A stretch of DNA of 64,000 nt from Xanthoparmelia taractica (taxonomy: Eukaryota; Ascomycota; Lecanoromycetes; Lecanorales; Parmeliaceae). Where the stretch lies: contig JANQBS010000078.1 of NCBI GenBank assembly GCA_033085395.1, positions 103,495 through 167,494 on the forward strand. The letters run 5' to 3'. Positions 10,717 through 22,636 of the stretch are shown here, piece by piece (within the stretch, counting starts at the first letter, position 1; each line of letters starts with the position of its first letter). A program made the position numbers and the translations under genes. The notes beneath the pieces are model-generated. The model searched no databases. It was not told the origin of the DNA and saw nothing but the letters and a program-made list of their open reading frames with translations.

Positions 10717-11856
10717 TTTGATGAGTCTCATTATACACCATTTTATATTCTATGCGCTAAATGCGCATATAGGGTAAATGTTTGACATATGTCTTTATAG
10801 GTGAATGCACATTGAAACGCCCTTCTGATGTATGTATAGGCCATGAACCATTACAGAGATCAGTATGCTATTTATCACTTACCAGTGCATTGTTGATGAT
10901 AGAAAGCGTTCCTTGGACTTCGCATTGTAACCTCGCAAGGCGCAATCGGAAACCAAGGATTTTCTGCAATCCATACGCAATGATGCTCTTCAATCGCCGA
11001 CGAATCCAACCTCCACGTCCTTCAGATCTAACAACATATCAACAACAAACAAAGCCGAAGAAGAGCTTCAACCGCCGACGGCAAAAGGACCAGTTCACCA
11101 TGTTACGGGCACAGGAGAAAACAATCCATCAACAATACAACATCAATTCAGGACTTATATTATCTGACGCAGCCCATATCACCACAACTTGCTCTTGCCC
11201 CATCGGCCACGTGTTCATTCCTCCCATCAGCAACACCGTCCCATCTTTGCAAGCCACAGTGCTAGACGAACAAACGGCTTCTCTAAATCGCACGTAACAG
11301 ACGAGCCCAGAAAATGTGGCAACGGGGTTATGCGGCACGTCAACAAATGCGATACAGATGCATCCCAAGCCACACGGAGCGCTGCCAGCGAAGTCTCTGG
11401 TAATTGATACTACTGGGTATAGCGCCTCTTGCGGAACAGGCGGGTTTAGATTACACGGATAATCAGAGGGAGTAGAGGTCTGCCGCTTGTGGACTCGTAG
11501 GGCTTATGAAGACGAGTTTGACTGAGTTTTGTCACTGGCACAACCAGAGCTATACGCAGTGCAACTAGCACACCGAACCGCTAGAACCAGATCAAAGAGT
11601 GATACTGCTGTGCCCTTGTCTGCCACAACAGCATTTACTTGTCTGTATGTAAGACCCCTTTATCATCGAGCGCTTCAACCAAATGGCTCCTTAGTCAAGC
11701 AGGGCTAAGATAGTGAACTGGAAGTCTCATCATAATCCTTCTTTGTCTTCTACAACATGTCATACATCTAACACTTCCACCCCCAACCCAACCACATCAT
11801 CAGAAGATCCTACCCCCATCCCATTCAACTCATCCCATCCACCCCCTCATCCTCCA
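10717..11856. other. Intergenic, no gene recognised
   Basis: Normal-composition DNA between the HET gene and the P450 C-terminus. The longest frame (10782-11297, plus) is Arg/Gln-rich without domain features and is probably chance. Confidence 0.5.
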
Positions 11857-12944
11857 CTACAAAACAGGCCCCTCCTTACAACTACTAAACATATCCACAA
11901 TCTGAAACTCCCCCTTTCTTTCCCTTCCCACCACGCCACTACCCGGCCTCCCCTCGCCCGTCGCGTCCGCGGCCCGGAAATCCATCAGCCAGACCAGCCG
12001 CGCGATGGCGAGACTCATTTCGAGATATGCGAACGGCTTCGCGACGCAGCTTCGGGATCCGATGAGGAAAGGCGCGAAGGAAGGGGGTTTTTCTGTGCCG
12101 CCTGGTGTGAGCGGGAGGGGTGTTTGTAGGTCTCGTGAGATGGTTGACGGCAATAGATTAGGCGATAGCGCTGAAGGAGAAAAGCAGGGTGAGAGCGTCG
12201 TCGTCGAAGCAGTAGCAGTAGCAGCAGCAGGACGACGACTGAATTAATCTTCTGGAGCTTTATCCTCTTTCGAAGAAGAAGAAGAAACGAGAAAGCACTC
12301 TGGCTTGAAAGCGTACGGATCGGGGAAGTAGGCTGCGTTGTGGCAGATGGCGTATTGACAGACGCCCACATCGTAACCCGCCGGGATGTGCTGTCCGTCG
12401 ACGGAGTGGAAGGTGCTCCGGATCTCGGTGTTGAGGCGGGCATGTGCGGCGTCGTTACGGGAGAGGTAGAAGAGCACAGAAGCTATGGCTGTGGACGTTG
12501 TGTCGCCTCCTATGTGGAATTTTCTATTAGCCACTTGTCTTGTCAGGTAGACGGGATAAGGTCACTCACCGGCAGCGATCATCAAATGCGCCTCTCCCCA
12601 AACTTCGGCCTCGGAGAGCTTTTTCCCAGTCTTTGGATCCTTTGCAGCGAGCAAAGCAGACATGATATCATTCCACTTGTTCCTCTTCTGCTCGGACGCC
12701 ATTCGTTCTTCTGAGTACTGTGTCGAGATCTCAAGAAAACGGTGCCGCTCAGCCGCCATGCCCGGGAAGATCCATTTGTCGGGGTTATACCAAGCGCCGG
12801 GCTTGAAATTGAAGAGCGCGGGAAAGGCGAAGCGTAGGTAGACGCGGCGGTTGCCGATTACAATAGCGTTGACGAACCAGCGAAGGTTGGGGGAGGTGAG
12901 CAGGTTGAAAGGCTGGCCGTATGTCAGGTCGGAAATAACGTCTA
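11857..12944 (-). pseudogene. Cytochrome P450, C-terminal half (split by transposon)
   Basis: Minus-strand continuation of the P450 whose N-terminal half is at 25702-24950. From the transposon edge the frame reads DVISDLTYGQPFNLL, then WYNPDKWIFPGMAAERHRF. A 60-nt intron (12569-12510, GTGAGT..CATAG) sits inside the I-helix motif AAGGDTT, a usual site. The segment EIRSTFHSVDGQHIPAGYDVG follows. Family members have about 35-40 residues here carrying the K-helix ExxR; that stretch is missing. The frame then breaks (TAA at about 12244-12246) next to a CAG/CGA-type trinucleotide-repeat stretch at about 12195-12240. It resumes in another frame with PSFAPFLIGSRSCVAKPFAYLEM at about 12090-12020, the heme-Cys loop, and ends at 11857. 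A deletion of the ExxR helix, a frame break and a 12-kb insertion make this a dead gene. Confidence 0.85.
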
Positions 12945-13115
12945 GTCGAATAGTGGGACTATGGGTTACTGTGTCTCATGATCCAGCCGCTGTTCCAGAT
13001 GCATGCGCACATGCGGAGAACACGTGTCTGCAAGAGCACTATATGTAGGGGTCTCACACCATCAGTTGGCTCTTTATTCGAATTCTTCTTATTTAGAGCA
13101 ATCGTATTCTTTTAT
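12945..13115 (+). repeat. Split direct repeat A1 (copy A)
   Basis: 171 bp matching A2 at 24551-24721. This outer copy is nearly free of RIP (starts AGTGGGACTATGGGTT after TCGAAT), whereas A2 reads AATGAAACTATAGATT at the same place. Confidence 0.85.
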
Positions 13116-13429
13116 AACCTTTATTTAACTATTTTAAATTATTAAATACCTATATATTAGATTAGCGTATATTATTCTTATCTCATTTATATTTACACTT
13201 ATTTTAATCTTCTTAATTATCTTATTCTTTATATATTATAGTTATCGTTATTAAACACTTTAAGATATTTAAGAAATCTTTTAAGAAAGCTCTTAATAGG
13301 CCTAGGACTTCCGTAAAGATTATCACATTCTCTTTTTCTTCTCGCTTCGCTCGACCCTATAGAAATAAGCCTATAATATCGAAGATATTCTTTTCAAGAA
13401 CTCTTAGTCTAAGCGTAATTAAAAAAATT

Positions 13430-14300
13430 AATATTAAGATTCTTAGTTATCGCGATTAAGTCTTAGAGCTAAAAGAATATCTTATTAAATACGAATATAA
13501 TTATTATAAGCAATATCGAATATATAAATCACGCTTTCGTTGTTATTATCGCTATCGTTAATATTATTTATTCGAGTCTAATATTAATTTAAAGAAGAAT
13601 AATAATTTTAAAGTCTCTTTTATATATATCGAAGATATATATTTCTTTCTTAATCTTTATAAACGCTATCGCTTTATCGAAATTAAGTATTTTAAATAAA
13701 TCTTCTTTAAGACATTTAAATTTGAAAACCTTATTAAGCTAGATCGAGAATACGCTAATCGCGCTAATACGAACGATACTTATAAAATCAATAAAATAAT
13801 ATATCTACTATAGTATTTCGAGGTATATAACTAGATTATATATTACTATATATATCTTATAATAATTATTCGCCTATAGAAGATATTATTAGATTATTAT
13901 TTTCGTCTAGCTAAGTTATTAGCTTTATATAAATTTAACTTTATTTATAAATATTACGATATATTTATAAACGCATATATCTTAAATAATTAGAATAATT
14001 TTATAATTTAAATTATTGAGAATAGACGTTATAGCGATCTTCTATTGCGTAAAATAATCGCTCTTAGCGATATTAAGTAGAATTTAGATTCTACTTTTAA
14101 ATCCTTCTCTTTTAATTTTAAGATATATTAAAATTTTAACGAGAAACGATACTTACGCGAGTACTATAAATATAGTTATATCTATCTTAATTGTTAATAA
14201 TATTACGTAATTAATATATATTATAAGACCCAAACCGAGATCTTAAGCATTAATCTTATTTCGCTTAATAATCGAATTTCGAAGTCTAAATAACTTTTAA
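13430..14300 (+). pseudogene. Gag-like ORF remnant, copy A
   Basis: RIP-riddled frame. Near 14149-14230 it reads as a Cys/His cluster with most Cys turned to Tyr and His to Tyr (YLREYYKYSYIYLNC..YYVIN), followed by TEILSINLISLNNRIS. Copy C preserves the same block more completely (36067-35828). A Cys/His motif of this kind in the first ORF is common in DIRS/Ngaro gag proteins. Boundaries are approximate. Confidence 0.55.
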
Positions 14301-14589
14301 CGCACTCGTAAATATTTATATTATTACTATATATAGTAAAAGAATTTCTATACGCGCTATACGATTTATTAGATCTAGATCTAATTAATTTAAATTCGCT
14401 ATAAGTAAAAGATTAAGATCGTTAATTAAAAAATTATTTAGATCTTATATTTATAAAGACTCTTTCGACTATTCTTCGAAAGAGAGCAAAAATCGAATAT
14501 CGAGATTAAATTCTACGCTATCGTAATTATAATTATTAATTAACTCTCGTAATATCTAATATACTAATAACGAATCTTTAGAAATAACT

Positions 14590-15520
14590 TCAATATAATC
14601 GTCTAACCGAGGTTAATCCCTAGACGAAGTAATAATTTATCTACTCGCCGCTAGAATTAATCTCGAAGCATAATAATAATTAAAGATATATTCATAACCT
14701 CTTATTTTTATATGAGATCTTAGTTAATAACGATATATTCTAGAACTAAAAAACTCTAAAATACGCTATATATAATAACGTAGTAACCGTACTACTATAA
14801 TAAGATCTTAAGGCTTAATTTGTTAAAAGAGATCTAAAAGACGTCTTTAGATATATATCGATCGTAAGTTTAAATTAATAATTATTAGGATTTCACTATA
14901 ATAATCGCTATTAAAAAAAACGATATCTATTCTTTAATCTGCGTACGTTATTATTTATATTTAATCTATTTATAAAAATTCTTAATTGAATCTTAATAGT
15001 AATTCTTCTTTAAATTATAATACTTTACTATCTAAACGATTTCTTCGCTATTCTAGTATCAATCGATAATACGATCGTATACGATCGATAATTCGATCTC
15101 GTATATAAAGAATTAGACTTTAAAATCAATTATATCAAGAATATTATAAATATTATAGTCGAGTTTTTGGAGATTAAGTTCGATAGTATTCTAATATAGA
15201 TTAGACTTTCTTTTAATAAGCTCGCCCGAGCGAGAAACGCGATTAAGAACCTTCTAAATCGGGCGATAATCTTATATCGCAAGCTCGAGTTAGCGATTAA
15301 TTTTCTATTATTCGTCGCTAAGATCGTAATTCTAGAAAGAATATTCTTAAGATAACTTCTCGATACTCTTCGAAGGTCAATAGCACTTATTAAAATTATA
15401 TTGCATATTAAGATTAATTTATTATAATAAAAGATCTTTCTAAAAGACTAAAATAATCTTAAGTTAATTTATTATATTATTAATCGATTAATATAATATA
15501 TTTAAATAAACGTATTAGGG
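14590..15520 (+). pseudogene. DIRS-type reverse transcriptase remnant, copy A (5' part)
   Basis: Through scattered stops the frame reads GFHYNNRY, FGLRT..IFNLF, then the palm box YLND-FFAI at 15029-15052 (YLDD with one Asp changed to Asn), and farther on NKLARARNAIKNLLNRA. This spacing and the LGFHYNDRY/FGLRTAP type of motif are those of DIRS-order reverse transcriptases rather than Ty3 or LINE enzymes. The frame is cut at 15524 by the LTR retrotransposon and continues from 22904 to about 23250 (RNase H / connection region). Confidence 0.7.
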
Positions 15521-15524
15521 ATAT

Positions 15525-15786
15525 TGTAAGGGCGAAAGCACTTAGCGTAGGCTAATAGGACTCGCTTAACTCGCTTACTAGACTATAAGCTACGCAGTAA
15601 GGGGCGAGTATCTAGCATGCTTAGCGGAAGTCTCAAATACTCGCGAATCCTCTTTTTCTTTTTTTCTTTCTTAGCTATTAGTTCACTTAGTAATTTAGAC
15701 GATTATTCTAGTATCTATATTCCTCAACCTCGTTAATTATCTAGCTGCTACGCAGCTTTATTGAAAAGAGACCTTGCTATCTTATA
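15525..15786 (+). repeat. 5' LTR of chromovirus
   Basis: 262 bp, the same length as the 3' LTR. It differs mostly by C-to-T or G-to-A changes, e.g. it ends CTTATA where the 3' LTR has CTCACA. The 5' LTR is the more mutated of the two. Confidence 0.9.
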
Positions 15787-16169
15787 GTTCTAATAGCTTC
15801 GTTCGTACGAAGCTACCCAGTTAGCTATAATAAGTAACTCGCGAGTTGATTCTATTAACTTACGAAATAGAAACGTTCTATTATTAATTATTAGCGACGT
15901 TTTTAATTAAGTAGGCGAAGGTAATAGTCACGAAGGCGATCTTCGTTAAAATACGTCTACTTCGCAATTAAGCTATTAAGATATTAATTATAATATCAAT
16001 GCGAATTCTATTAACACTATCGGCGGAAATGATAATCGATAGAGTGTCGTATTTAATGACTCTATACTAGTAGACGAAGATTCTCGCCTCGTAGACTTGA
16101 TATAAATTTAACGTTTTCGACTTTTGGAACTCGAAGCTAAGAAGTAGTTAATTATTGAAAAGTTTAAGC

Positions 16170-17115
16170 TAATCGAAATATAGAACGCATAAGGATATCG
16201 CCGCGAGCATAGCGACGATTACTATCGCGATGCGAGTCGTAAGAAGATAAGCGTTATTAAAGTACCTAATACGCAATATCTCAATAACTATAACTCGGCG
16301 GTTATATTCATTCGGGATTACAAGAATTATATCGTCTCGATATCTCGTATCGACTTTCAAACGAATAAAGAAAAGACTCGCTAATTCTCTACCCTCTTGA
16401 TCGATGCTAAGAAGCAGACCTGGAGGAATGCACGAGATGCTATGCTACGTAATATCGGAGAATCTATCTGAGAGGAGTATAAGGGGTGGTGCTTTGATCA
16501 AGTTCGTAACCCAGTTATTAAGTCTTATAATGTGAGTCGCCAGTTAGCTAAAGTAATTATAAGAGACTCGCAATCGGTTATAAGCTTCAATGACTATCTT
16601 ATCACGCTATGGTCGCAGCGAGATCGCTATATAATCGATGCGGAACGTATGGAAATCCTGCGAGATAGGGTGGTAGAGAAAATTTCTCTGGAAGCAATGA
16701 AGGAGGCAACTCAATCTATTATCTATGTCGCATTGCTATAGTAGTATTAGGGTATAGAGCAAAGGCTGCGAAGAACAAAAGAGCTATCTACTCTAGATAA
16801 GACTCGCCCTGGCGATAAGATAAGTAATTAAGGGAGCGATAATTAGTAGTATGCGAAGTCTAAGGGATAGCATATTAAGGACCAAAAGAATCAAAAGAAG
16901 GGCTTATCCTCTTCGGCGTCGTAAGGTCTAAGGTCTACGCGAATTAAATCCGAAGGAGACGACTCTAATATTAAGTATAGAAAGCCTCTTTCCGAGATTC
17001 AATGCTATAATTGCAAGCAGATAAAACATTATAAGGGTTCGCCTAAATGCCTAAACTATATTGCGAGCAATGAAACACGCAATCAAAACCCTAGTAAGGG
17101 AAAAGGCAAAGTCTA
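16170..17115 (+). pseudogene. Gypsy gag remnant with zinc knuckle
   Basis: An open patch at 16532-16741 (SQRDRYIIDAERMEILRDRV) has gag-like character. At 17003-17050 the frame gives CYNCKQIKHYKGSPKC, a CCHC knuckle with a long last spacing (C-X2-C-X4-H-X6-C). Many stops elsewhere. Confidence 0.6.
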
Positions 17116-17337
17116 ATGCTCGCCGCTATAGTATTAGACACGTTATCTATTAAGCGGCGATCTCGCTCTCTATTGCTGAGGGGTGAAATTATTACGCTAA
17201 ATAATAAGCGTGATATCACTGCTTTGATGGACACTGGTAACGAGAAAATCTTTATATCGCAGTCTTTCATTAAAGAGGCACAAGTTTCTAAGCCTAAGTA
17301 TATATCAACTATGGTGCGTGCTATTGATGGTTATTAA
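17116..17337 (+). pseudogene. Gypsy aspartic protease remnant
   Basis: Open patch of 73 codons with ITALMDTGNEKIFISQSF: the DTG active-site triad of retropepsins, preceded by a hydrophobic strand and followed by an F-I-S segment as in Ty3 proteases. Confidence 0.65.
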
Positions 17338-17799
17338 ATATTCTCGTATAAGATATATAACCTGGTATTTGGCCTCGTAGATAGTCGAGAAAGAAAGCAA
17401 GAGTAAATCTTAAAGGCGTATATCGTGAATATGCGAGGATACGACCTTATTCTTAATTTCTCTTGAATCTATAATATCGATCCTAATATTCATTGGCGCG
17501 AGTAGTTTTAGATCTATCGCGACTTTTCCGTGAATAATGAGAAGCAAGGAAATATCGCAATAATAGATATCGAATAGTTTACGTTATTAGTCAATGTAGT
17601 AGTTACGCACGATTTAGAATAAGCGTATATCGCACTCCCGTATCAGATCTTATTCAAAAGTAATAAAAATAGCTACGATAAAGCTATGCGGTGTAACGTC
17701 ACGTAGCTAGACGATTCTAGCGTGCCTAATTAGCTAGAGTACGTATTAAAAGTCTTCTCAGAAGAGCTATCTAATAGTCTCAACACGTATAATTAAATC

Positions 17800-19110
17800 G
17801 AGTACCTTATAGACCTGCTACCTGGCAAGCTATTAAAGAGCGGTTTGATTTATAATATATTGTATAATAAGCTTGTAGCAATTAGAGACTATCTAGATAG
17901 TGCGCTTGAGAAGAAGTGAATTCGATTCTCAAGTAGTTAGATTGGCTCGTCGATGCTATTTATTAAGAAAGTAGATAACTCGCTACGACTTTATATCGAC
18001 TATCGAGGGCTTAACGAGGTAATTATTAAGAATAATTACCCGTTACCGCTACTCTTAAAAATCTTGAAAAGATTCGCATATGCAAAGCACTTTATTAAGA
18101 TTAATATTCGCAATGCGTATTATAGAATACGAGTGCGAAAGAGAGACGAGTGGAAAACCGTCTTTCGAACTCGCTATAGTTAATTTAAGTATTAGATAAT
18201 GTCTTTTAATCTCGCAAATGCTTTCGTAATCTTTTAAGCCTATATAAATAAAGCACTTAAGTCATATATCGACGTCTTCTGCGTGATATATCTAGATAAC
18301 GTATTAATTTATTCTAAGACGGAAGACTTGCATTAAGAGTATATGCGTAAGGTACTGCGTACACTGTTAAAGCATCGGCTCTATGCGAAGTTATCGAAAT
18401 ATGCTTTCAATCGCAGCGAGGTTATCTTTCTAAGGTTTATAGTGAATTAACGTGATATTTAAATAAAGCCATCGCGCATTAAGGCCATTATTAAGTAGCC
18501 AGAACTAGAGTTTACTAAGGATATACTAGTCTTTCTAAGATTCGTAGACTTCTATTGGTGATTCGTGAGAGGTTTTTCGTAGATAGTTATATTCTTAACT
18601 AACTTAATTCGAGAGACAAAGAAAGGCGAGATTAGGTCACCTTTTATATTTAATAAGAAAGCACGCGAGGCTTTTAAAACACTCAAGCGAATATTTACTA
18701 TCGTATCTATTTTAGAATATTACAATTAAGAAGCACCGCTTGTTATGAAAATCGATACTTTTAAAGTAGGTGCAGGTAATATGCTTAGTTAGATAAGCAA
18801 GGATACGCAATGATACCTTATTGCGTTTTTTAGCTATAAGTTCAAAGGGGCTAAGCCTCGCTAAGACACACATGATAAGGAGCTATATACGATTATATTA
18901 GGCTTCAAGAATTGAAGATATTACTTGCAAGATAGCAAGCATTCTATTCGTGTGATCTCGAATTATAATAATCTACGTTATTTCATAACGATAAAAGAGC
19001 TTAGTGCGAAGCAGATTCGCTAAGCTGAGAAGTTAGCTACGTTTGATTTTACAATTAAATATCGTAAGGGAAAACTCAACCCTGTAAATATATCGTTAAG
19101 AAGATCTAAT
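17800..19110 (+). pseudogene. Gypsy reverse transcriptase / RNase H remnant
   Basis: LRLYIDYRGLNEVIIKNNYP and KINIRNAYYRIRVRKRDEWK (17977-18160) are RT domain blocks of Ty3 elements with D-to-N and H-to-Y damage. The palm box reads YLDN at 18289-18300. RNase H follows (EAPLVMKIDTFKVGAGN, then THDKELYTIILGFKN with W-to-stop changes; about 18730-18920). Numerous in-frame stops. Confidence 0.8.
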
Positions 19111-19589
19111 ATTATCAAATCGAATAATAGCGAGAATAATAATAATGATTTCCTTTCTATCTTACGAAATAAGCTTCGTAATCGAGAATATTAACCTAAT
19201 TTGCAGAAACGTAATAGCGTATCTACTATAGTTAAACTTATAGCGTTGACGAAGCAATTAAACGATATTATCGTTGTAGATACTTAAGTCATGGACTTAA
19301 ATAAGAGAGTACTCGATAGACAGACACGTATTCTAGATACTACGATATCGTCTCAACTTCTAATTTATTAGGTTTTAAAGTCGAAGAGATTTTATTTAGA
19401 GTTGCGAGAATTAATAATAGTATAGCTACTTAAGTTACAACGTAAGAACGCTTTCGTTGCGAATAAGGAGTGACGTCAAAGATACGCTATCAAGTAGAAT
19501 AAGCTTTCGAAATAGGGAGTCGATAAGAATAAACTACTACGTTGTGGCCTCGCAGTCTATATTCCTAATAATTCTATTACGAAGAAAGA

Positions 19590-20170
19590 GATCCTTCGTA
19601 TAAATTATAATAACTCTAATGCTGGGCATTTCTCGCGTAGGCGCACTGAAGAGAATATTAGATTCAAATATTATTAGCCAGATATAATGGCCGAAATAGC
19701 AGACTATATTCGCACTTGCCCTAATTGTCAACGAATGCGAGTTCATTATTATAAGCCTTATGGCGAGCTAGTGCCGATCCCACCAGGCGGCGTGGATCCA
19801 TTTCACACTGTGACAATAAACTTTATCACAGATCTACCATCTGCGAGAGATTCATATACTAATAAGACCTACGATGCTATCTTGGTTTTGATAGATAAAT
19901 TTACGAAGCACGCAATATACATAGCAATCACAAAAGACCTAAAAGCAGATGGGCTTACCGATATCATATGGCGGAAGTTTGTGTCATTGCGTGACATAAT
20001 GCGTAACTTAATTTCAGATCGAGGCTCACTATTCTCAAGTAAGTTCTAAATAACGCTATATTAATATTTGAATACGAAGCGCAGACTTAACACTGCGTTT
20101 TATTCTTAAACAGATGATCAGACTAAGAGATAAAACCAAGTCCTCGAACATTACTTACGAGTATATTGTA
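19590..20170 (+). pseudogene. Gypsy integrase remnant
   Basis: The HHCC region is visible as NAGHFSRRRTEENIR...IRTCPNCQR. The catalytic core at 19780-20049 is still open: TINFITDLP (first catalytic Asp replaced by Asn), LVLIDKFTKHAIYIAI, LISDRGSLFSSKF (second Asp present). The Glu-bearing block after 20100 reads TDDQTKR with Lys for Glu. The core patch keeps many CA and TG dinucleotides, unlike its surroundings. Confidence 0.8.
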
Positions 20171-20579
20171 ATTACAAGTAAGATAATTAACTCAAAATAT
20201 TGTTAATAACTACGTTCGCATATAATAATAGTATTCACGCAAGCACAAATAAAATCTCGTAAGAACTATTAATAAAATATATAGTAGATCTGAGAAATGC
20301 TTCTGAGGGTAGGATCTTAAGGGGGGAAGCATCGCTTATTATAGAGCGAGTAGAATAATTACGAGATATTAGATCGCATCTAAAAGAACTATGGAAGCGA
20401 GTTGCGAATTAGTAAGCAAAGTACTATAATAGTAATTATAAGACTATCGCCTTTCAAGAGAGAGACAAAGTGCTGCTGCGAAGCTTGAATATACGCACCT
20501 CGCGATTAAAGAAGAAATTTAATTATAGGTAGCTGAGATCTTTTGAAGTGCTAGAAAGAATAGGTACGTAGGCTTATAA

Positions 20580-20890
20580 GCTAGACCTCCTCGCTAGATA
20601 TGAAAGAATTTATCCTATGTTTCATGTATCGCTACTAGAGTCGTGATATTCGCGAGGTAATGATCTAGAGTTATAAGCAGTCTTAATTAATGAAGAAGAG
20701 GAATAAGAAGTCGATAAAGTGCTAGATAAAAGAGTTCGTAAGGGCGAAACTAAGTACCTTATTGACTAAAAAGACTTCTTATCTTATAAAGCTTCGTGGG
20801 AATTAATAAAGCACCTCGAAAATGCTAAGAACGTAATTAAGAACTTCGAGCGAGTAAAGGAGTTATATAAGCTAGCACCTAAGATAAAGT
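20580..20890 (+). pseudogene. Gypsy C-terminal chromodomain remnant
   Basis: RYERIYPMFHVSLLES marks the end of the integrase. It is followed by EVDKVLDKRVRKGETKYLID and, after a Trp-to-stop change, KDFLSYKASWELIKHLENA, which matches the chromodomain pattern (VEKILD.R...YLVKWKG....WEP...L). Chromodomains at the integrase C-terminus define chromoviruses. Confidence 0.75.
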
Positions 20891-20939
20891 AGAAAACGTA
20901 ATCGTTATAGGGAGTTAAGAAGCGAGGTAGATCACGAAA

Positions 20940-22620
20940 GAAAAGGTAGTAGCAGCAGCAGGGGGCCCGCAGGTAATTCATTTTGGCCCGCAGGCTAGGC
21001 ACACACAGCTATCCTTGGCCCGAAGGCCCACACACGCACAATAATCTAACGCGCCGAAGCGCTCCACACAACGAAACAAACGATGACCACGAGGGCCGCA
21101 CTCAAACTTAATCACAGCACTGCTTAGCATTAGTCAAAACGTTCTTTCAAGATGGAAAGCAGATGCTCTTACTAAAAACAACCGCCGATAGGCGAAAGAG
21201 GGTAATAATAGGGGGAGGGGGAGCAGCGGCAGCGTTGTGAGCGCGCAAGGCGCCTACTCCTGTTAGCTAAACCCTCAAACCTGCAAGTCAAGATTGTCTT
21301 ACTCTCCCACGCAGCGAGGCGGGGGCGGACAGACAAGAAGGCAGTCGCAGCCGCAAATATCGCAGCTTGATAGTGAGGGGGAAGGGGGTCTGGCACGCAA
21401 GCGTGCCCGCCGCGGGAGCAGCGGCCACACTTACGCTGGCGAGAGTCAGTAGGAGGCGCCAGGCACATCGCAGTCTGATTCCGCGCAAGAGCGCGGATAC
21501 AACGAAGGCAGGCAACTTCGCATGCGTTAGCGGAATTATTCAGCAAAACATTATCCTTCCCTCGCAGTTAATATGTACCTAATAAGAGGGCGGGGGCGGG
21601 CACAGCTATCAACCTCGTTAGCTAAGCACCTCTTCAGAGCAGCCCCGAATGCTTACGAGCAGGGGTAGAAGCCGGGGTAGTAGAAGCCGAAGTCGGGGTA
21701 GCAGGAGCAAGAGCAGGGGCAGTAGAAGACGGGGCGGCAGGCGAGGCAGCTATAACTTATCAGCCAAAATCCTCACATTGCTATTCATCCACCTACAGAC
21801 GAAGCGGCTATTAGGGCCGCGGCGACGAGGGATAGTAGGAGCGGACACTGTCAATATGGTTAGCATGCTCCTTATGAAGTTCCCCCTTTTTTCGTATTCA
21901 ACTGCGCATGTCTAGCAAGCTCTTACGTATGGCTAGAAAGCATCGCGAAGAGCTTCTAAAGCAGAGCAAAGCATTCTTTGAGATACTTATTGTGAATGAA
22001 GTTAACTTAGCTGAGCGATTTCAACCTCACTTAACTACCACCCCCAACTAATGTATACGCCTCGCTGTTGCGAAGATATATAGCTCGCTATTGCAACATC
22101 GCGTCGGAAATAGTGGAAGACTGAATGGCAATCAGTAAGGAAAGCTTAGCACTTACTAATGTTGATGTTGAGGTTGGTGTTGTTGTTGTTACTAGGAAGA
22201 AAAGCAAGTAAGGTTTTTATATCTTACTAGCGTGATTTTCGCCCTACCACAACAATAGGATAATAACACATCACAATGGAACAATAGCGACAATAGCACA
22301 TTACAATAGCGATAATAGCATATCACAATAGCGACAATAGCACATTACAATAGCGATAATAGCACATCACAATAGCGATAATAGCACATTATAATGGGAT
22401 AACAGCGGCAATAGCATATCACAATAGAACAATAGCGAGCACGTATTCTATTGATCAAGGCAACGATGTTCGTAGCCGAGCCGTTGCGATTCCAGCAGAC
22501 ACACATATCAAAATGGTTGAGATAGGCTAGACGCAAGCAATCTAGAGTTAGCGGCGCAGCACGCTCGCAAGCACTTAATTGCAATACGTAGTCATGATGA
22601 GGCTTAGGGGCTGAACCTCC
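20940..22620. other. RIP-free island inside the chromovirus 3' region
   Basis: About 1.7 kb with balanced base use and abundant CA/TG between the chromodomain and the purine tract. It includes GGCCCGCAGG repeats near 20965-21000, a Gly/Arg/Ser-coding low-complexity stretch at 21649-21760, and the 22-bp minisatellite. No domain-bearing gene is seen. Since RIP acts on duplicated DNA, the contrast suggests single-copy sequence, either acquired by the element or inserted into it. Confidence 0.5.
22268..22436 (+). repeat. 22-bp minisatellite
   Basis: Five regular tandem units of about CACATTACAATAGCGATAAT+AG, then two divergent ones. All are built on the AATAGC motif. Confidence 0.75.
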
Positions 22621-22636
22621 TAAGGGGGAAAGCAGT

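Noticed and set aside
10782..11297. 171-codon plus-strand frame after the HET gene
   Set aside because: Composition is Arg/Gln/Thr-mixed without domain, signal peptide or splice support; length is within chance for this base composition.
12945..13115. Reading A1 and A2/B2 of the Ngaro element as ordinary LTRs
   Set aside because: The left end carries only the A part (171 bp) and the right end carries B1-A2-spacer-B2; the order and the lack of a target duplication do not fit an LTR element.
22268..22436. Regularly spaced short repeats resembling a CRISPR array
   Set aside because: Units are contiguous 22-bp tandem copies without unique spacers, in a eukaryotic retrotransposon: a minisatellite.
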